Below, piece by piece: positions 20,671 to 31,125 of a stretch of DNA of 64,000 nucleotides. The notes under the pieces are model-generated. The model was not told the origin of the DNA, did not search any database, and saw nothing but the letters and a program-made list of their open reading frames with translations. The stretch comes from Liopterus haemorrhoidalis. Taxonomy: Eukaryota; Arthropoda; Insecta; Coleoptera; Dytiscidae. The position numbers and the translations under genes are program-made. The DNA is taken from assembly GCA_963971575.1 (NCBI GenBank), contig OZ020617.1, positions 40,582,606-40,646,605 on the forward strand, written 5' to 3'. Numbering within the stretch: position 1 is the first letter of the stretch; each line of letters opens with the position of its first letter.

Positions 20671-20964
20671 AGCTGTTCACTTTTGTAAGAACACACTAGA
20701 TCTGGTTATTTTGGTTACTTTTATGGTGTGTTACTGACTTTAAATGTCAATTAAAAATATTCCTTACGCTGTAAAACCGACCTTAGGTTGATAAGGTTAT
20801 GATCATTATAATTAAGATATCATTTTTCATTATGACACATGTCAAATGGATCGACATTTTAAAAAAGTGACATTTTTTAATACCAACATGACATACAGCT
20901 TCAAAGGTGCAAACTATTGAAAACAATATTCACTCTTAGTTTGTTCTTACAAAAGTGAACTGTT
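20671..20964. mobile_element. MITE family 2, 294-bp copy sharing its TA with MITE family 1
   Basis: AGCTGTTCACTTTTGTAAGA at the left, GTTCTTACAAAAGTGAACTG at the right. The TA at 20669-20670 is at once the right flank of MITE family 1 and the left flank of this copy. Close match to 11526-11811. Confidence 0.85.
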
Positions 20965-20976
20965 TATACTTATAGT

Positions 20977-21207
20977 GACATCCATGGATACAACACTAGA
21001 AATAAACATAATATCAAAGAACCTTATACTCGATATCTCATTAGAAATCAACCAAACATAGTTGGGATAAATTTATTTAATAAGTTGCCTGTGGAAATCA
21101 AATGCCTAACAAACGTCAAATTTAAATCTATGTTTAAAAAAATCTTAATAAAAAAGGCATGCTATAATATTGCAGAATATGAGACTGACTCGAATATAGT
21201 TGTATAG
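20977..21207 (+). pseudogene. C-terminal end of a LINE reverse transcriptase
   Basis: The frame reads DIHGYNTRNKHNIKEPYTRY, then GINLFNKLPVEIKCL and FKSMFKKILIKKACY, ending in TAG. The N-T-R-N start, FNKLP core and Phe/Lys helix are typical of the last 70-80 residues of Jockey/CR1/RTE-like ORF2. The 3' part to about 21380 ends in an (ATT)n tract (21366-21378), as in CR1/RTE tails. The 5' side is cut by the MITE. Confidence 0.65.
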
Positions 21208-21382
21208 TTGTAGAAAATTAACCTACAGTATATTCAATGAATTTTTTCTTCATTTCCCAAACAGGGAGAAGTATATTTTATATCATAATTTTTATGTTTA
21301 ATGTTTTCTAGTTGTTAAGTAGGTATATAGGTTAAGTTAACTATCTTTATTACTAAAGATTTAATATTATTATTATTATCTA

Positions 21383-21630
21383 TGCCAAGAATATAAAGGC
21401 ACGTCTAAATATGTATTATAAATAATAACAAAATGTTCTCTATAAATAATATATATTTCGATGTATAATATTCACGATGACAATTACGTTAATTTATTCA
21501 AGTGCACGTCACTGAATATGTGTAAACGTGGACTTAAAATATTTTTTTGCATTGTAAAAGAAGTGATGTTCTAAATCAATCAAAAGCAAGGATAAATAGC
21601 TCCTATCTTCTGACACACAGTATTCTTAGC
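21383..21630. repeat. Diverged partial copy of the element at 15507-20638
   Basis: ATGCCAAGAATATAAAGGCA, then CGTCACTGAATATGTG and GCTCCTATCTTCTGACACAC match, in order, sequence at 20407-20620 with many differences. It begins right after the (ATT)n tail of the LINE fragment. Confidence 0.6.
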
Positions 21631-22159
21631 TGACACAGGTTATAGGATATACTAAATTATGCCGATTTTGGTCGATATTTAAACGATTCAAATATGATCT
21701 GGCCATATTTATATAAAAAATGATTTAAAAAATATCCTGTTTTTACAGGATGCCCTTTTTAATATTCAACAATAAAAAATCAATAAGTAATTGTTCTAAT
21801 TTTTTTGATAAAATATGTAAATTAACATTTTTTTTCTTCTTTCCTGTATGTTTAATTACGCCTTACATAAGTAGGTACGATAGAAATAAAATACCTTTAA
21901 TAACATAAGAAGATAGATAACCCTGGGAAGAATAATGTTAATGATCTAGAAAGGAAGATAATCATCGGCCTGCCAAGTTTAGTTTTTTAAATTTTAGGGA
22001 TGCTGGGTTATAAAAATTTCATATTCGCGGATACGGATATGGATACGGATACGAACTATTTTGTAGAATATCCGCAGATACGGTTACGGATAAAAAAATG
22101 TTTTGTTAACCTTTATTAATTAATAAAATTTGTTTTAAATTATAGATTACAAAATAAAT
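21631..22159. other. Intergenic with GGATACGG simple repeat
   Basis: At 22020-22090 GGATACGGATATGGATACGG and a near-inverse TCCGCAGATACGG resemble subterminal repeats of hAT MITEs, but no termini or duplication were seen. The rest is unremarkable. Confidence 0.35.
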
Positions 22160-22275
22160 ACATCTTTTATTTTTTGGGTTTTGGTTCATTTGGAAGCTTC
22201 CATTGAGATGATTGGGCCTTTGTTCGATATCGTAACTGTACAACCACGTCTTGTTACCTGTTGTGATGCGCTAGA
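22160..22275 (-). pseudogene. Mariner transposase fragment around the first catalytic Asp
   Basis: Minus-strand reading gives RITTGNKTWLYSYDIEQRPN and further NQNPKK, corresponding to the GDETWxYxYD...Q...W region of mariner transposases with the Asp now Asn. Only about 35 codons remain. Confidence 0.55.
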
Positions 22276-22651
22276 GTAGTGATCCGCAACCGGGGATCCG
22301 AGAGCTGGGTCCAAAGGGTCCGCAAGGCTCGTGGCTTAGCTCACAAAATAGAAAATAAAAATAAATTTTAAGTTACACAGTTTTCTAAGTGATATATAAG
22401 TAAGTGACAGATGATTATTATGACATCACAATATTCTTAAACATGGTTAAACTAAATGAAAACGTGGGGCGCCATACATACAATAAGTAATCTTTACTGT
22501 AAACGATTCAGTCAGAGAATATTTGTATGCAGGGACGTAGCCAGGATTTCAGCTTGGGGAGGGGGGGGGGGTCAAAAATAACAAAATATTCTAAATTGGT
22601 CGGTACGACCTTAATTACATGGCTTGGGTAGAAAATATCAGCGTTCTAGGT
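22276..22651. other. Two solitary hAT-like termini
   Basis: AGTGATCCGCAACCGGGGAT near 22277 and CAGGGACGTAGCCAGGAT near 22532 resemble hAT ends; no partners or duplications found. A G-run lies at 22557-22571. The 8-bp target copy TTCTAGGT of the next element is at 22644-22651. Confidence 0.4.
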
Positions 22652-23718
22652 CCGGGGTCGGCAACCTTTCAGTGACAAAGAGCCAAATCTATATTGAAAA
22701 AAAAAACACAATAACATGGAAGAGCCGCTAAAAAATATATGCTATATTTAAGAAAAAAATGTAAAAATTGTTTTTTTTTTTTAAATAATCAAGTATTACA
22801 ATAAATTAATATTTACTTATACATTTAGTTTGTGATACTAATTGTAGTTGCCAGTATATTACAATATAATAATTTTTTTAATGGGACGATTGCTCCTGTA
22901 TAGTTTCTATAAGACTTCAATACTTGGTGAATATTCAGTAATCTTTAACTTAAGGCAGCACTCTAGTATCAGGTCAGTAAGATTACTTCTTAACTGACTC
23001 TTTATTAATTTCATATGTGAAAAGATTTGCTTACAGTAATATGTGGATCCGAAAATTTGCAGTAGCCCAAAAGCATAATTTTTTAAAAGATTGAACGATT
23101 CTGGAAGACGGTTCCTAGCTTCGAAAAGAACTTTATCTACATTTTGAAGATTGCGAATTTCGGTCCACTTATGCTGGGAAGATAAAATTCACTTTTTTCT
23201 TTCTAAATTTTCCAGTTCAGAATTAAGTTTTAAGAATATATAATTCCATAAACCTTTGAATTTCAAATCCACTAATTGAAGGTGATAAATGTAATTGCTA
23301 CATATCTACTTCAATTGGTTTTGTCAAAAATCTATTGTAGCTTTATATTTTCTAAACTCTTTAAATCTATCTCGAAAAGCTTCTTTCATGTTAATAGTGT
23401 GTGCAAAAAAAAACATGTTTTTGTAAATTAATAAAATGTAAAAATGTTTTTGCACGTAAATCATTCACAAATACAGATAACTTTTTTTCGAAACCAATAA
23501 CTTCTTCTAAAAGGGAATATGCAGTAACTTGAGGAATTACAGGGCGTGAATTGCACCGTAAAACATTCTGAAAAATACAAAACCTGTATAGTACAGGCAG
23601 AAAGTTGAAAATTAAAAAATAGATTATATTAAAATAAAAACCAGCCAATTTTCAAAGAGCCACAAAATTTTATAAAAGAGCTGCATGAGACTCCGGAGCC
23701 GTAGGTTGCTGACCCCTG
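22652..23718 (-). mobile_element. hAT element with remnant transposase and 8-bp target duplication
   Basis: Ends CCGGGGTCGGCAACC (22652-22666) and GGTTGCTGACCCCTG (23704-23718), inverted, flanked by TTCTAGGT at 22644-22651 and 23719-23726. The length of 1,067 bp is less than half a complete hAT element, so it is internally deleted. CAGGGGTCGGCAACC is a widespread animal hAT terminus. Confidence 0.88.
22900..23640 (-). pseudogene. Degenerate hAT transposase, C-terminal region
   Basis: Minus-strand pieces in order: PVIPQVTAYSLLEEVIGFEK and SVFVNDLRAKTFLHF (about 23550-23430), MKEAFRDRFKEFRKYKATID (23390-23330), HKWTEIRNLQNVD (23180-23140), NLLKNYAFGLLQIFGSTYYC (23085-23035) and IFSHMKLIKSQLRSNLTDLI (23025-22970). 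The last pair is the hAT dimerisation signature FGSTYxCxxxFSxMxxIKSxxRxxLTD. This resembles transposases domesticated as vertebrate GTF2IRD2/ZBED proteins. Frameshifts and stops break it; the N-terminal zinc finger and catalytic core are gone. Confidence 0.78.
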
Positions 23719-23874
23719 TTCTAGGTCTTTTGTAGTATATTAAATAATAAAAGTCCGGTAAATTTATAAATTTTCTTGAAAGAAAAGTTCTAACAAGCTA
23801 AATTATATTTTATATAAGGTAAACTAACCAGGATTTAAACTACCCGGGGGGGGGGGGGCAAATTTCGCATGAAC

Positions 23875-24197
23875 CATACGATATACCTTCTTCAGCAACC
23901 TCTCGAATTGAAATTCAACGGTAATAAAGAATTTTTGTCTTAACTTCTTCCACGTTTTTTTCTGGTGATTGAAGTGCTGGGTCTCCCAACTTTTTCATCA
24001 TCTTCAACTGATTCACGGCCATATTGAAAATGTTTATACCATTTGTAAATCGTTCGTTAATTCATACTTGACTCACCAAATGACTTCTGCAACATGTCCA
24101 CTACTTCACAGCACTTGATTTAATTAATATAGTAAGGATACATTTCAATATTGCCATCTAGTGGTCGTTTATAAAGACATAAAAGGTAACCCTCGTA
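23875..24197 (-). pseudogene. Mariner 5' end: terminal repeat and transposase N-terminus
   Basis: On the minus strand the fragment starts TACGAGGGTTACCTTTTATG (end at 24197) and then encodes AVKCVDMLQKSFGES, RTIYKWYKHFQYGRESVEDD and EKVGRPSTSI, the helix-turn-helix and linker of a mariner transposase. Stops interrupt it. The terminus is close to that at 54599, so both belong to one mariner lineage. Confidence 0.7.
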
Positions 24198-24700
24198 TAA
24201 TCAATCTGTGATTAATGGAATAAAAAGTGCTTATAGAATTGGAACCAATTAATTATTCAGATATAAAAATTGTATTATTTTTCTTATTTTCTATTTATGT
24301 CTTTAAGAATAGCTTAAGAGAATTTGGGCTAGAATTTAATGTTTAGCCAAAATAAACTAATTCCCCCGTCGCACTCGGTTACACGTTTAGAAGCAATCAA
24401 ACTGTGGTTATGCCTACTCTATAGGTTTGTTCCAACAGAAAATTCATAGCAGTTCAGAAAGTGAATCAGAACTGCTTAGAATCCATGTGCGAACGTATAG
24501 TTCTAGAATCATCTTAACCAGGGCCGGCGCTAGACAATAGGCAATCTAGGCAACTTCCTAGGGCTCAAACGGTAAAGAGGCGCAAACCAATTCGAGGTGC
24601 AAAAATTTATTGCAATGTGTAATATTAAAATTATGGTAGAAATATTCCCACAAAAAATTGTTCATTTTGAAACCATGTTATAAATATAATTTTTATGTTT
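24198..24700. other. Intergenic with one hAT-like terminus
   Basis: CAGGGCCGGCGCTAGACAAT at 24522 matches the terminus type of the element at 56672-56916; no partner was found. Otherwise nothing recognised. Confidence 0.35.
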
Positions 24701-26390
24701 TTACTTGCCCGACCTTAATATATAAGGGGCAAGTATTGTAATCGCGAAAATGTCGAGATTTTGACTGATGACCACGATTCATGGTCCAGGGAATCCAAAA
24801 ACATATTTTCGAAGTGCCGTCCGTATGTGTGTGTGACTGTGTGTGTGTGTGTGTGTGTGTGTCTGTGTGTCTGTGTGTCTGTGTGTATACACGATAACTC
24901 AAAAACTGTTTAACTTAGAGAGTTCGTTCTGGTACTAAAAAAATCTCCTATTAATTGGGAAGAACCCTATTGTTTTTTATGAAAATCCAAAACCGGAAAC
25001 GGAAGTTATTAAACTTTAAAATTTTAAAAAATTCGTAACTAGTAAACTAAGCCTTGGACAAAAATTTGTATAGAACATAATTTGATGTATTTTTGAAGAT
25101 TTACCTTAAACTTTTTTTATTTTTTTTTTTTGTTTTTTTTTTTATTATTTCTTTTTACTTGCCCGACCTTAATATATAAGGGGCAAGTATTGTAATCGCG
25201 CAAATTTTCGATGTCGAGATTTTGACGGATGACCACGTTTCCATGGTCCAGGGAATCCAAAAAACCTATTTTCGAAGTGCCGTCCGTATGTGTGTGTGTG
25301 TGTATACACGATAACTCAAAAACGGTTTAACTTAAAGAGTTCGTTCTGGTACTAAAAAATTCGCCTATTAAATGGGAAGAACCCTATTGTTTTTTATGAC
25401 AATCGGTTGACTAGAAATGGAAGTTTACTCGTGTCGATTTTAATATTTTTGCGAATATTTAGCAATAGAAAAATATTTCGAAAAAATTTATTGAACAAAA
25501 GTTACTATAAATGCAATAACTAATAACTTTTATTTGAGACGTTTTTTGATAAAACGAAAATTTTTTTGTAAAATTATTTAAAATTTTTCTATTAAAAATT
25601 AAGTCTCAATTTTTTCATACTTATATGTAACGTTTCCATGGTCATGATAATTAATTCGTAACTAGTAAAGCAAGCCTTGGACAAAAATTTGTATAGAACA
25701 TAATTTGATGTATTTTTGAAGATTTATCTAAATATTTAAAAAAAATTTTTTTTTTTAGTTTACATTTTTTTTAAAATATTTTTTTTATGGGAGGGCAAGT
25801 CTAGCGGAGGTTTCCTTTCGCCACTGGTTTTTTTATGGGAGGGCAAGTCTAGGGGAGATCTCCCTTCGCCACTGGTTTTTATTTTTACTTGCTCGACCTT
25901 AATATATAAGGGACAAGTATTGTAATCGCGAAAATTTTCGATGTCGAGATTTTGAATGATGACCACGTTTCATGGTCCAGGGAATCCAAAAAACCTATTT
26001 TCGAAGTGCCGTCCATATGTGTGTGTGTCTGTGTGTGTGTTTGTGTGTGTGTGTCTGTGTGTGTGTCTGTGTGTGTGTCTGTGTGTGTGTCTGTATGTGT
26101 GTCTGTGTGTGTGTCTGTGTGTCTGTGTGTATACACGATAACTCAAAAACGGTTTAACTTAAAGAGGTCGTTCTGGTACTAAAAAATTCCCCTAATAACT
26201 GGCCCTATTGTTTTTTATTAAAATCCGAAACCGGAAACGGAAGTTATTAAACAATAAAATTTAAAAAAATTCGTAACTAGTAAACCAAGCCTTGGACAAA
26301 AAATTGTATTGGACATAATTTGATGTATTTTTGAAGATTTACCTAAATCTTTTTTTAAATTTAAAAAAAATAATTATGTATTATACCACT
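24701..26390. repeat. Three tandem diverged units with GT microsatellites
   Basis: Units start at 24701, 25155 and 25885 with TTACTTGCCCGACCTTAATA, then ATAAGGGGCAAGTATTGTAA, GTCCAGGGAATCCAAAAA, a (GT)n/(GTCT)n tract, and ACACGATAACTCAAAAAC. Unit 2 also carries a short duplication (GGGAGGGCAAGTCTAG at 25790 and 25836). The GT tract varies from 10 to about 120 bases. No protein is encoded; the apparent Thr-His and Cys-Val frames are microsatellite artefacts. It could be a satellite-like array or the tail module of an unknown element. Confidence 0.8.
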
Positions 26391-27378
26391 ACGCTACGCC
26401 GGTCGGCTACATAGCACTTAAAACTTATTTACGAAGCTTCGTAATAGTCCAGTAACCTAGTACATCATAAGTTGCATCGAGTGGGGGTAGTTAGTTTCGT
26501 TTTTTTTTTCTTGTATGGGTTGTGCCTGAGATGCAAAATCCAAGTTTTCGACCTCGGCAGCCTTCCGGAACACTTTTGAATTTTGCAAAAACTGCTAAAT
26601 TTTCGCACTCTTTTCGGTTTCTGCCCATTTTGACCATAAAGGAGCACGTTTTCGACAAACACCATTCTATGCATTTTTAAACTAGATTAAATTTTCTACA
26701 ATTTGAGACCAAAATGGGCTCGGTAGTCTTAACAGTTTCCGAGATACAGCTTTTCAAAATTTGAAAAAATCTCCAAACTTGAAAATTGTATGCTATATCA
26801 TGCTCATGGGCACTGTTTATTTTTAGAAGTGAAAACTACTCCTTATTGTCAAAAATTATAAAATAACATTGCAAAACCTTATATTGCGGCCGAAAATACT
26901 GGTTATGTAGATTATTACGCGCCGAGCCGTGCTATTCGAATGTTTCGAAAAAAAAATTATTGGTTTTTTAAACATAGCTCCTTCATTTTTAGTGATAGAA
27001 AGTTTTTTCAAAAACGATTTTGTAGGGCTTTTCAAGAGCTATAAGACTATGTAAATTAAATTCCTTAAGATCCCTTAGTTTTTAAATGGGGTGAGTTTGA
27101 AGGGCTCGAATAAGGTGGTGTTCGCTTGTAAATAGCGGTTTTAAACGGCTATGTCTCGCCAAATATTCACTATACAGAAAATATATGCACAGGGAAATTT
27201 AAGCCATTAAAAAAGCTACAATTTAGTGCTCTATCATTTTTTTCGTATCTCCAGTAATTTCGGAGATATTTTGAAGAAAAGGGTGAAAAATACGAAATCG
27301 CAAAAAATCGTTTTTTCTTTAAACTCCAATTTTTCTAAAATTAGGCATTTTAAATTGGTCAAACTTCTTGGGTGTACT

Positions 27379-27633
27379 GAAAATACATATATGAAGAGAA
27401 CCACAGAAGGGTGAGGATCAATTTTAATTAGGGGGGTAAATAGGGGGTGGTTTTCACTGATTTTTTCGTAGAAAAAAGTAGGTGTAATGTATTTTATAAG
27501 ATTGATATAAAATAATACTACCAGGTTTGACAGTAATGAATTAATGATCTATTTATTTATAAACAACCGTTGTCCTGTTGTCCAGTGCAACCGTTGTCAA
27601 GTTAATACAATTATGTTAATACAATATATCACA
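27379..27633 (-). repeat. 3' LTR of the Ty3 derivative
   Basis: On the minus strand it begins TGTGATATATTGTATTAACA after the polypurine tract and ends ...TATTTTCA. It is identical by eye to 29444-29698. Confidence 0.75.
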
Positions 27634-27768
27634 TCTTTCCTTTTTACACAAATAAAAATAATATTTTACAATAATTTACAACAAATTACAAATTAACAAT
27701 ACGACAATTATATAATATAATTAGTATAATAAAATATCTATGGTATAAGTTTTAATGATACATAATAA

Positions 27769-29013
27769 TTATTCTGATTGATAAAATGATGTTTTTTTAG
27801 TTATCCTCCCGGACTTTGTGACGTAGTGATCTACACTATTGTCTATATCTGCCATAAATGTATCATTTAAAGTAAACTCATTACTTTTATGTTTATCCGT
27901 ACCCTGGTGTTCTGTAATGTTAGAATCAGGAAGAGGCAAAAGGAACATTCTATTCCGGATTAGTTCATTATTTTTAGTTTGAACTTGATATCTTCTATCG
28001 GATTCCATTCCTTTTACCTTTCCCTTTACAATATTATGTTTATTTATTTTGATATACACTTCTTCTCCTTTTTTAATATGTCTTTTGTCTCTTGTCCCTC
28101 TATCATAGTAGGTCTTTTGTTTGCCTTGGCGTTTTTTAAGATTTTCTTTAATAGTTTTGTGATTAAGATTTTTTGGTTGAAGACTGTTTTTTAGGGTTGG
28201 GATTCTAGTTTTTGGCTTTCTAGAAAATAAGATTTCAGCCGGTGATTCTAAATTATTATCTATTGGAGTACAACGGTAATTTAAGTAAGCTAAATAAGGA
28301 TCCTCACCGTTTTCAATAGAGTTGCGCAATATTTTTTTAATATTTTGTATATGGCGTTCTGCCAGACCATTTGATTTAGAATTATAAGGACTCGTAATTA
28401 AATTTTGAAATCCCCACAGTTTTGCAAAATGACTAAATTCAAAACTTCTAGATTGTGGTCCTCCGTCAGAAATGAAAGTGTCTGGAATGACGTGTCTAGC
28501 GAAAATAGATTTTAAATGCATAATTACATTATTAGATGTACTATTTCTATTGAAGCTAGCAACTTCCACGTACTTAGAATAATAATCAACAACAATTAGA
28601 TATAGTTCACCAGCGAAATGAAATATATCTGTACCTAATTTTTGCCAAGGTCGTTCTGGTATTTCATGAGGTTTCAGTTTCTCCCTAGTAATTTTTTGAC
28701 TTTTGACACAAATTTTACAATTATTTACCATATTTTCAATGTCCTTTGACATACCCGGCCAATATACCGACTCTCGGGCCAAATTTTTACATTTAACAAT
28801 TCCCTGATGACCGATATGAATACGACTTAATATTTCATTTTTTTTTAATAATAAGCCATTATCAATGTGAATACAATCTTTGATTTTGAAGTATTTCATT
28901 AGTATGGAATTTAATTTGTTTGGCCAACCTTTAATAATATATGTTTTAATCAAGTGTAGAATTTCGTCTTTTTCTGTTTTATCGATAATTTCTTTTAGTT
29001 TAGCATCACTCAC
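27769..29013 (-). pseudogene. Ty3/gypsy integrase
   Basis: A 414-residue frame. The HHCC zinc domain reads HIGHQGIVKCKNLA...NCKIC. The DDE core has GTDIFHFAG (first Asp), FISDGGPQSRSF (second Asp) and NSKSNGLAERHIQN (Glu). The C-terminal part is basic and ends shortly before the polypurine tract. The true frame continues upstream into RNase H: one in-frame TAA at about 29053-29055 separates them. If read through, the product would be a partial pol polyprotein. With no reverse transcriptase it cannot transpose alone. Confidence 0.85.
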
Positions 29014-29052
29014 ATTTAAATCTTTTTTAACTAAACAAACGTGGGACTTTAA

Positions 29053-29469
29053 TTATTTATCTAATTTATCATATTTTAAACTTTTTTCTGTGCAGGATCT
29101 TGATAAGGTGTCTGCTATAAAAAGTTTTTTTCCACTTTTGTAATAAATATTAAAATCATATTTTTGAAGTTTAAAAAGCATTCTCTGTAATCGCGCAGGG
29201 GCTTTCAAAATTGGTTTATTAAAAATTGATATTAGTGGTTTATGATCTGTTTCTATGTCAAATTGTAAACCATAACCATAATGGTGCAATTTCTCACAAG
29301 CTACTACAATTGCCAAAAGCTCTTTTTCAATTTGAGCATAAGACTTTTGGGTTTCAGTAAGTGCTTTTGAAACATAAGCACAAGGGTGATTATTTTGTAT
29401 GAGAACGGCACCTACCGAATTGGGTGTACTTCTTGGGTGTACTGAAAATACATATATGAAGAGAACCAC
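29053..29469 (-). pseudogene. Ty3/gypsy RNase H, 5' truncated
   Basis: From about 29427 the frame reads SVGAVLIQNNHPCAYVSKAL, EKELLAIVVACEKLHHYGYG, FDIETDHKPLISIF and FIADTLSR, the RNase H of Ty3-type pol (normally DAS...GAVL...E...D.K.L...D.LSR). The initial DAS motif is lost at the junction with the LTR. Codons upstream of 29427 are LTR sequence. The stop at 29053 is in frame with the integrase, so it is a nonsense change, not a gene boundary. Confidence 0.8.
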
Positions 29470-29698
29470 AGAAGGGTGAGGATCAATTTTAATTAGGGGG
29501 GTAAATAGGGGGTGGTTTTCACTGATTTTTTCGTAGAAAAAAGTAGGTGTAATGTATTTTATAAGATTGATATAAAATAATACTACCAGGTTTGACAGTA
29601 ATGAATTAATGATCTATTTATTTATAAACAACCGTTGTCCTGTTGTCCAGTGCAACCGTTGTCAAGTTAATACAATTATGTTAATACAATATATCACA
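29444..29698 (-). repeat. 5' LTR of the Ty3 derivative
   Basis: Identical to the 3' LTR. Its inner edge runs straight into RNase H coding sequence, so the deletion removed everything from the primer-binding site onward. Confidence 0.75.
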
Positions 29699-30749
29699 GT
29701 AGGTACCGACCTTATTTTGATCATAAGTCGCTTAATTTTTATACTAGAGACTTTTTTTTTTTTTTTGTTTGAAAGTTCTAATCAAATACTTTAAAAAATA
29801 TTCAATGAGTTTTCTTCGAAAAATGCAAATTTTTCTTGTTATTTGACTTTGAATCTTTCAAATTATGCATTTGGCGAATAAAAGTTAACCATTAACATGC
29901 CGTATCTCGGTTCGTATTGGTCGTAGAAAAATAATTAAAAAAAAGGATTTTGTTTACTTTTTTAAAAGCTACAATTTTGCTTTCTACAGATTTTTTGATA
30001 CAATGCATATTTTTCGAGTTATTCGCAAAAAACTTTTTAAAAACATCGATTTTTTCGTCGAAAAACTGTTACACTCGTATTGTAGTTGAAAGTTACCATT
30101 ATTTATAATAATTAATTCTTACCCACATGCTATAGATACCATTACTTCTATTTATTAATGTTTACTTCACTGACTCATGTTAGACAGGTTTTGAAGATAT
30201 AAAGGCAATTGTATATGATGAAACATGAAAATTAGCATACAATTTTCAAGTTTGGAGATTTTTTCAAATTTTGAAAAGCTGTATCTCAGAAACTATTGAA
30301 GCTACTAAACCCATTCTGGTCTTAAATTGTAGCAAATTTAATCTAGTTTAAAAATGCATTGAATAATGTTTGTCAAGAACGTGTTCCTTTATGGTCATAA
30401 TGGTAAGAAACCGAAAAAAGTTCGAAAATTTAGTAGTTTTTGAGAAATTCAAAAGTGTTCCGGAGGGCTGCCGAGGTCGAAAACTTGGATTTTGCATGTC
30501 AGGCATATCCCATACAAGAAAAAAAGATGAAACTAACTACTCCCACTTGATGCAACTTTTGCCCCATAATCATGACAAGGTTACTGGACTATAAAGTATT
30601 CCTTATTTTGTTTTGTAAAATTGTTTTAAAACTACTCTTGCTGTGGGCAACACTCAGTTGTCAAAATCTGTTGTTAAGACAAGGATTGTTATTTTTGTTT
30701 GACATTGTATTTTATTTATAGTATTTCATTTAACATTTTGCTTTTATAA

Positions 30750-31125
30750 ATGCCGAAAAAAATGCCGAAAAAGAAAAATACCTCGGTAAAAAAACGTAAA
30801 AAAACGCCGAGAAAAAAGGCAAATTATCTAGAAATGGATGCAAGTGATGAAAATGCTATAGATTATTTGAAACATTTAGATTTTATTTTGTTAAAACCAG
30901 TTTATGAGAAATTTGAGTCTATAAATATTGATTATGAACATGCATTTATTATCCTCAATAACAAAAACGAAATTGTCTATCGGGCTGGACAAAATGGTGG
31001 CTCCGGCTTTCTTTTCTTCACTTCTGCAGAAATGTTTGTTTATGATAACTTCGACGAACCAATTATGCGGTTTACTAAAGTTGCGGGTTGGACGACTGTA
31101 GAAATGTTTGCATATTGTCCTCCAG
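30750..31125 (+). CDS. Scramblase exon 1
   Basis: 125 codons plus one base. Reading past the donor gives only a short intronic tail ending at 31163. The 158 bp upstream to the transposon end at 30591 is the only unique promoter-side DNA; a TATTTTATTTATAG tract lies near 30708-30721 but no clear TATA box. Confidence 0.88.

Larger units (their letters stand above)
27379..29698 (-). mobile_element. Non-autonomous Ty3/gypsy derivative with identical LTRs
   Basis: Direct repeats 27379-27633 and 29444-29698 (255 bp, TG...CA ends) look identical base for base; identity continues 16 bases outside their left edges. On the minus strand a polypurine tract AAAAAGGAAAGA (27645-27634) directly precedes the 3' LTR. 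The interior begins in RNase H and goes through integrase: primer-binding site, gag, protease and reverse transcriptase are all missing. Left flank GTAC and right flank GTAG could be a 4-bp target duplication with one change. Confidence 0.78.
26445..30591. mobile_element. Element with ~330-bp inverted repeats, split by a Ty3 derivative
   Basis: Starts TAGTCCAGTAACCTAGTACA and ends with the inverse (GGTTACTGGACTA at 30579-30591). The arms 26445-26805 and 30231-30591 share long stretches, e.g. GTTGCATCGAGTGGG / CCCACTTGATGCAAC, TTTTCGACCTCGGCAG / CTGCCGAGGTCGAAAA, and GGAGATTTTTTCAAATTTTG. Without the Ty3 insertion it is about 1.8 kb and non-coding. Its right end lies 158 bp upstream of the scramblase start codon. 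Confidence 0.75.

Noticed and set aside
24840..24895. CRISPR-like short spaced repeats
   Set aside because: GT microsatellite with GTCT variants, no spacers, eukaryotic context.
25885..26182. Thr-His and Cys-Val repeat open frames on both strands
   Set aside because: Entirely due to the GT microsatellite; every frame of such a repeat stays open.
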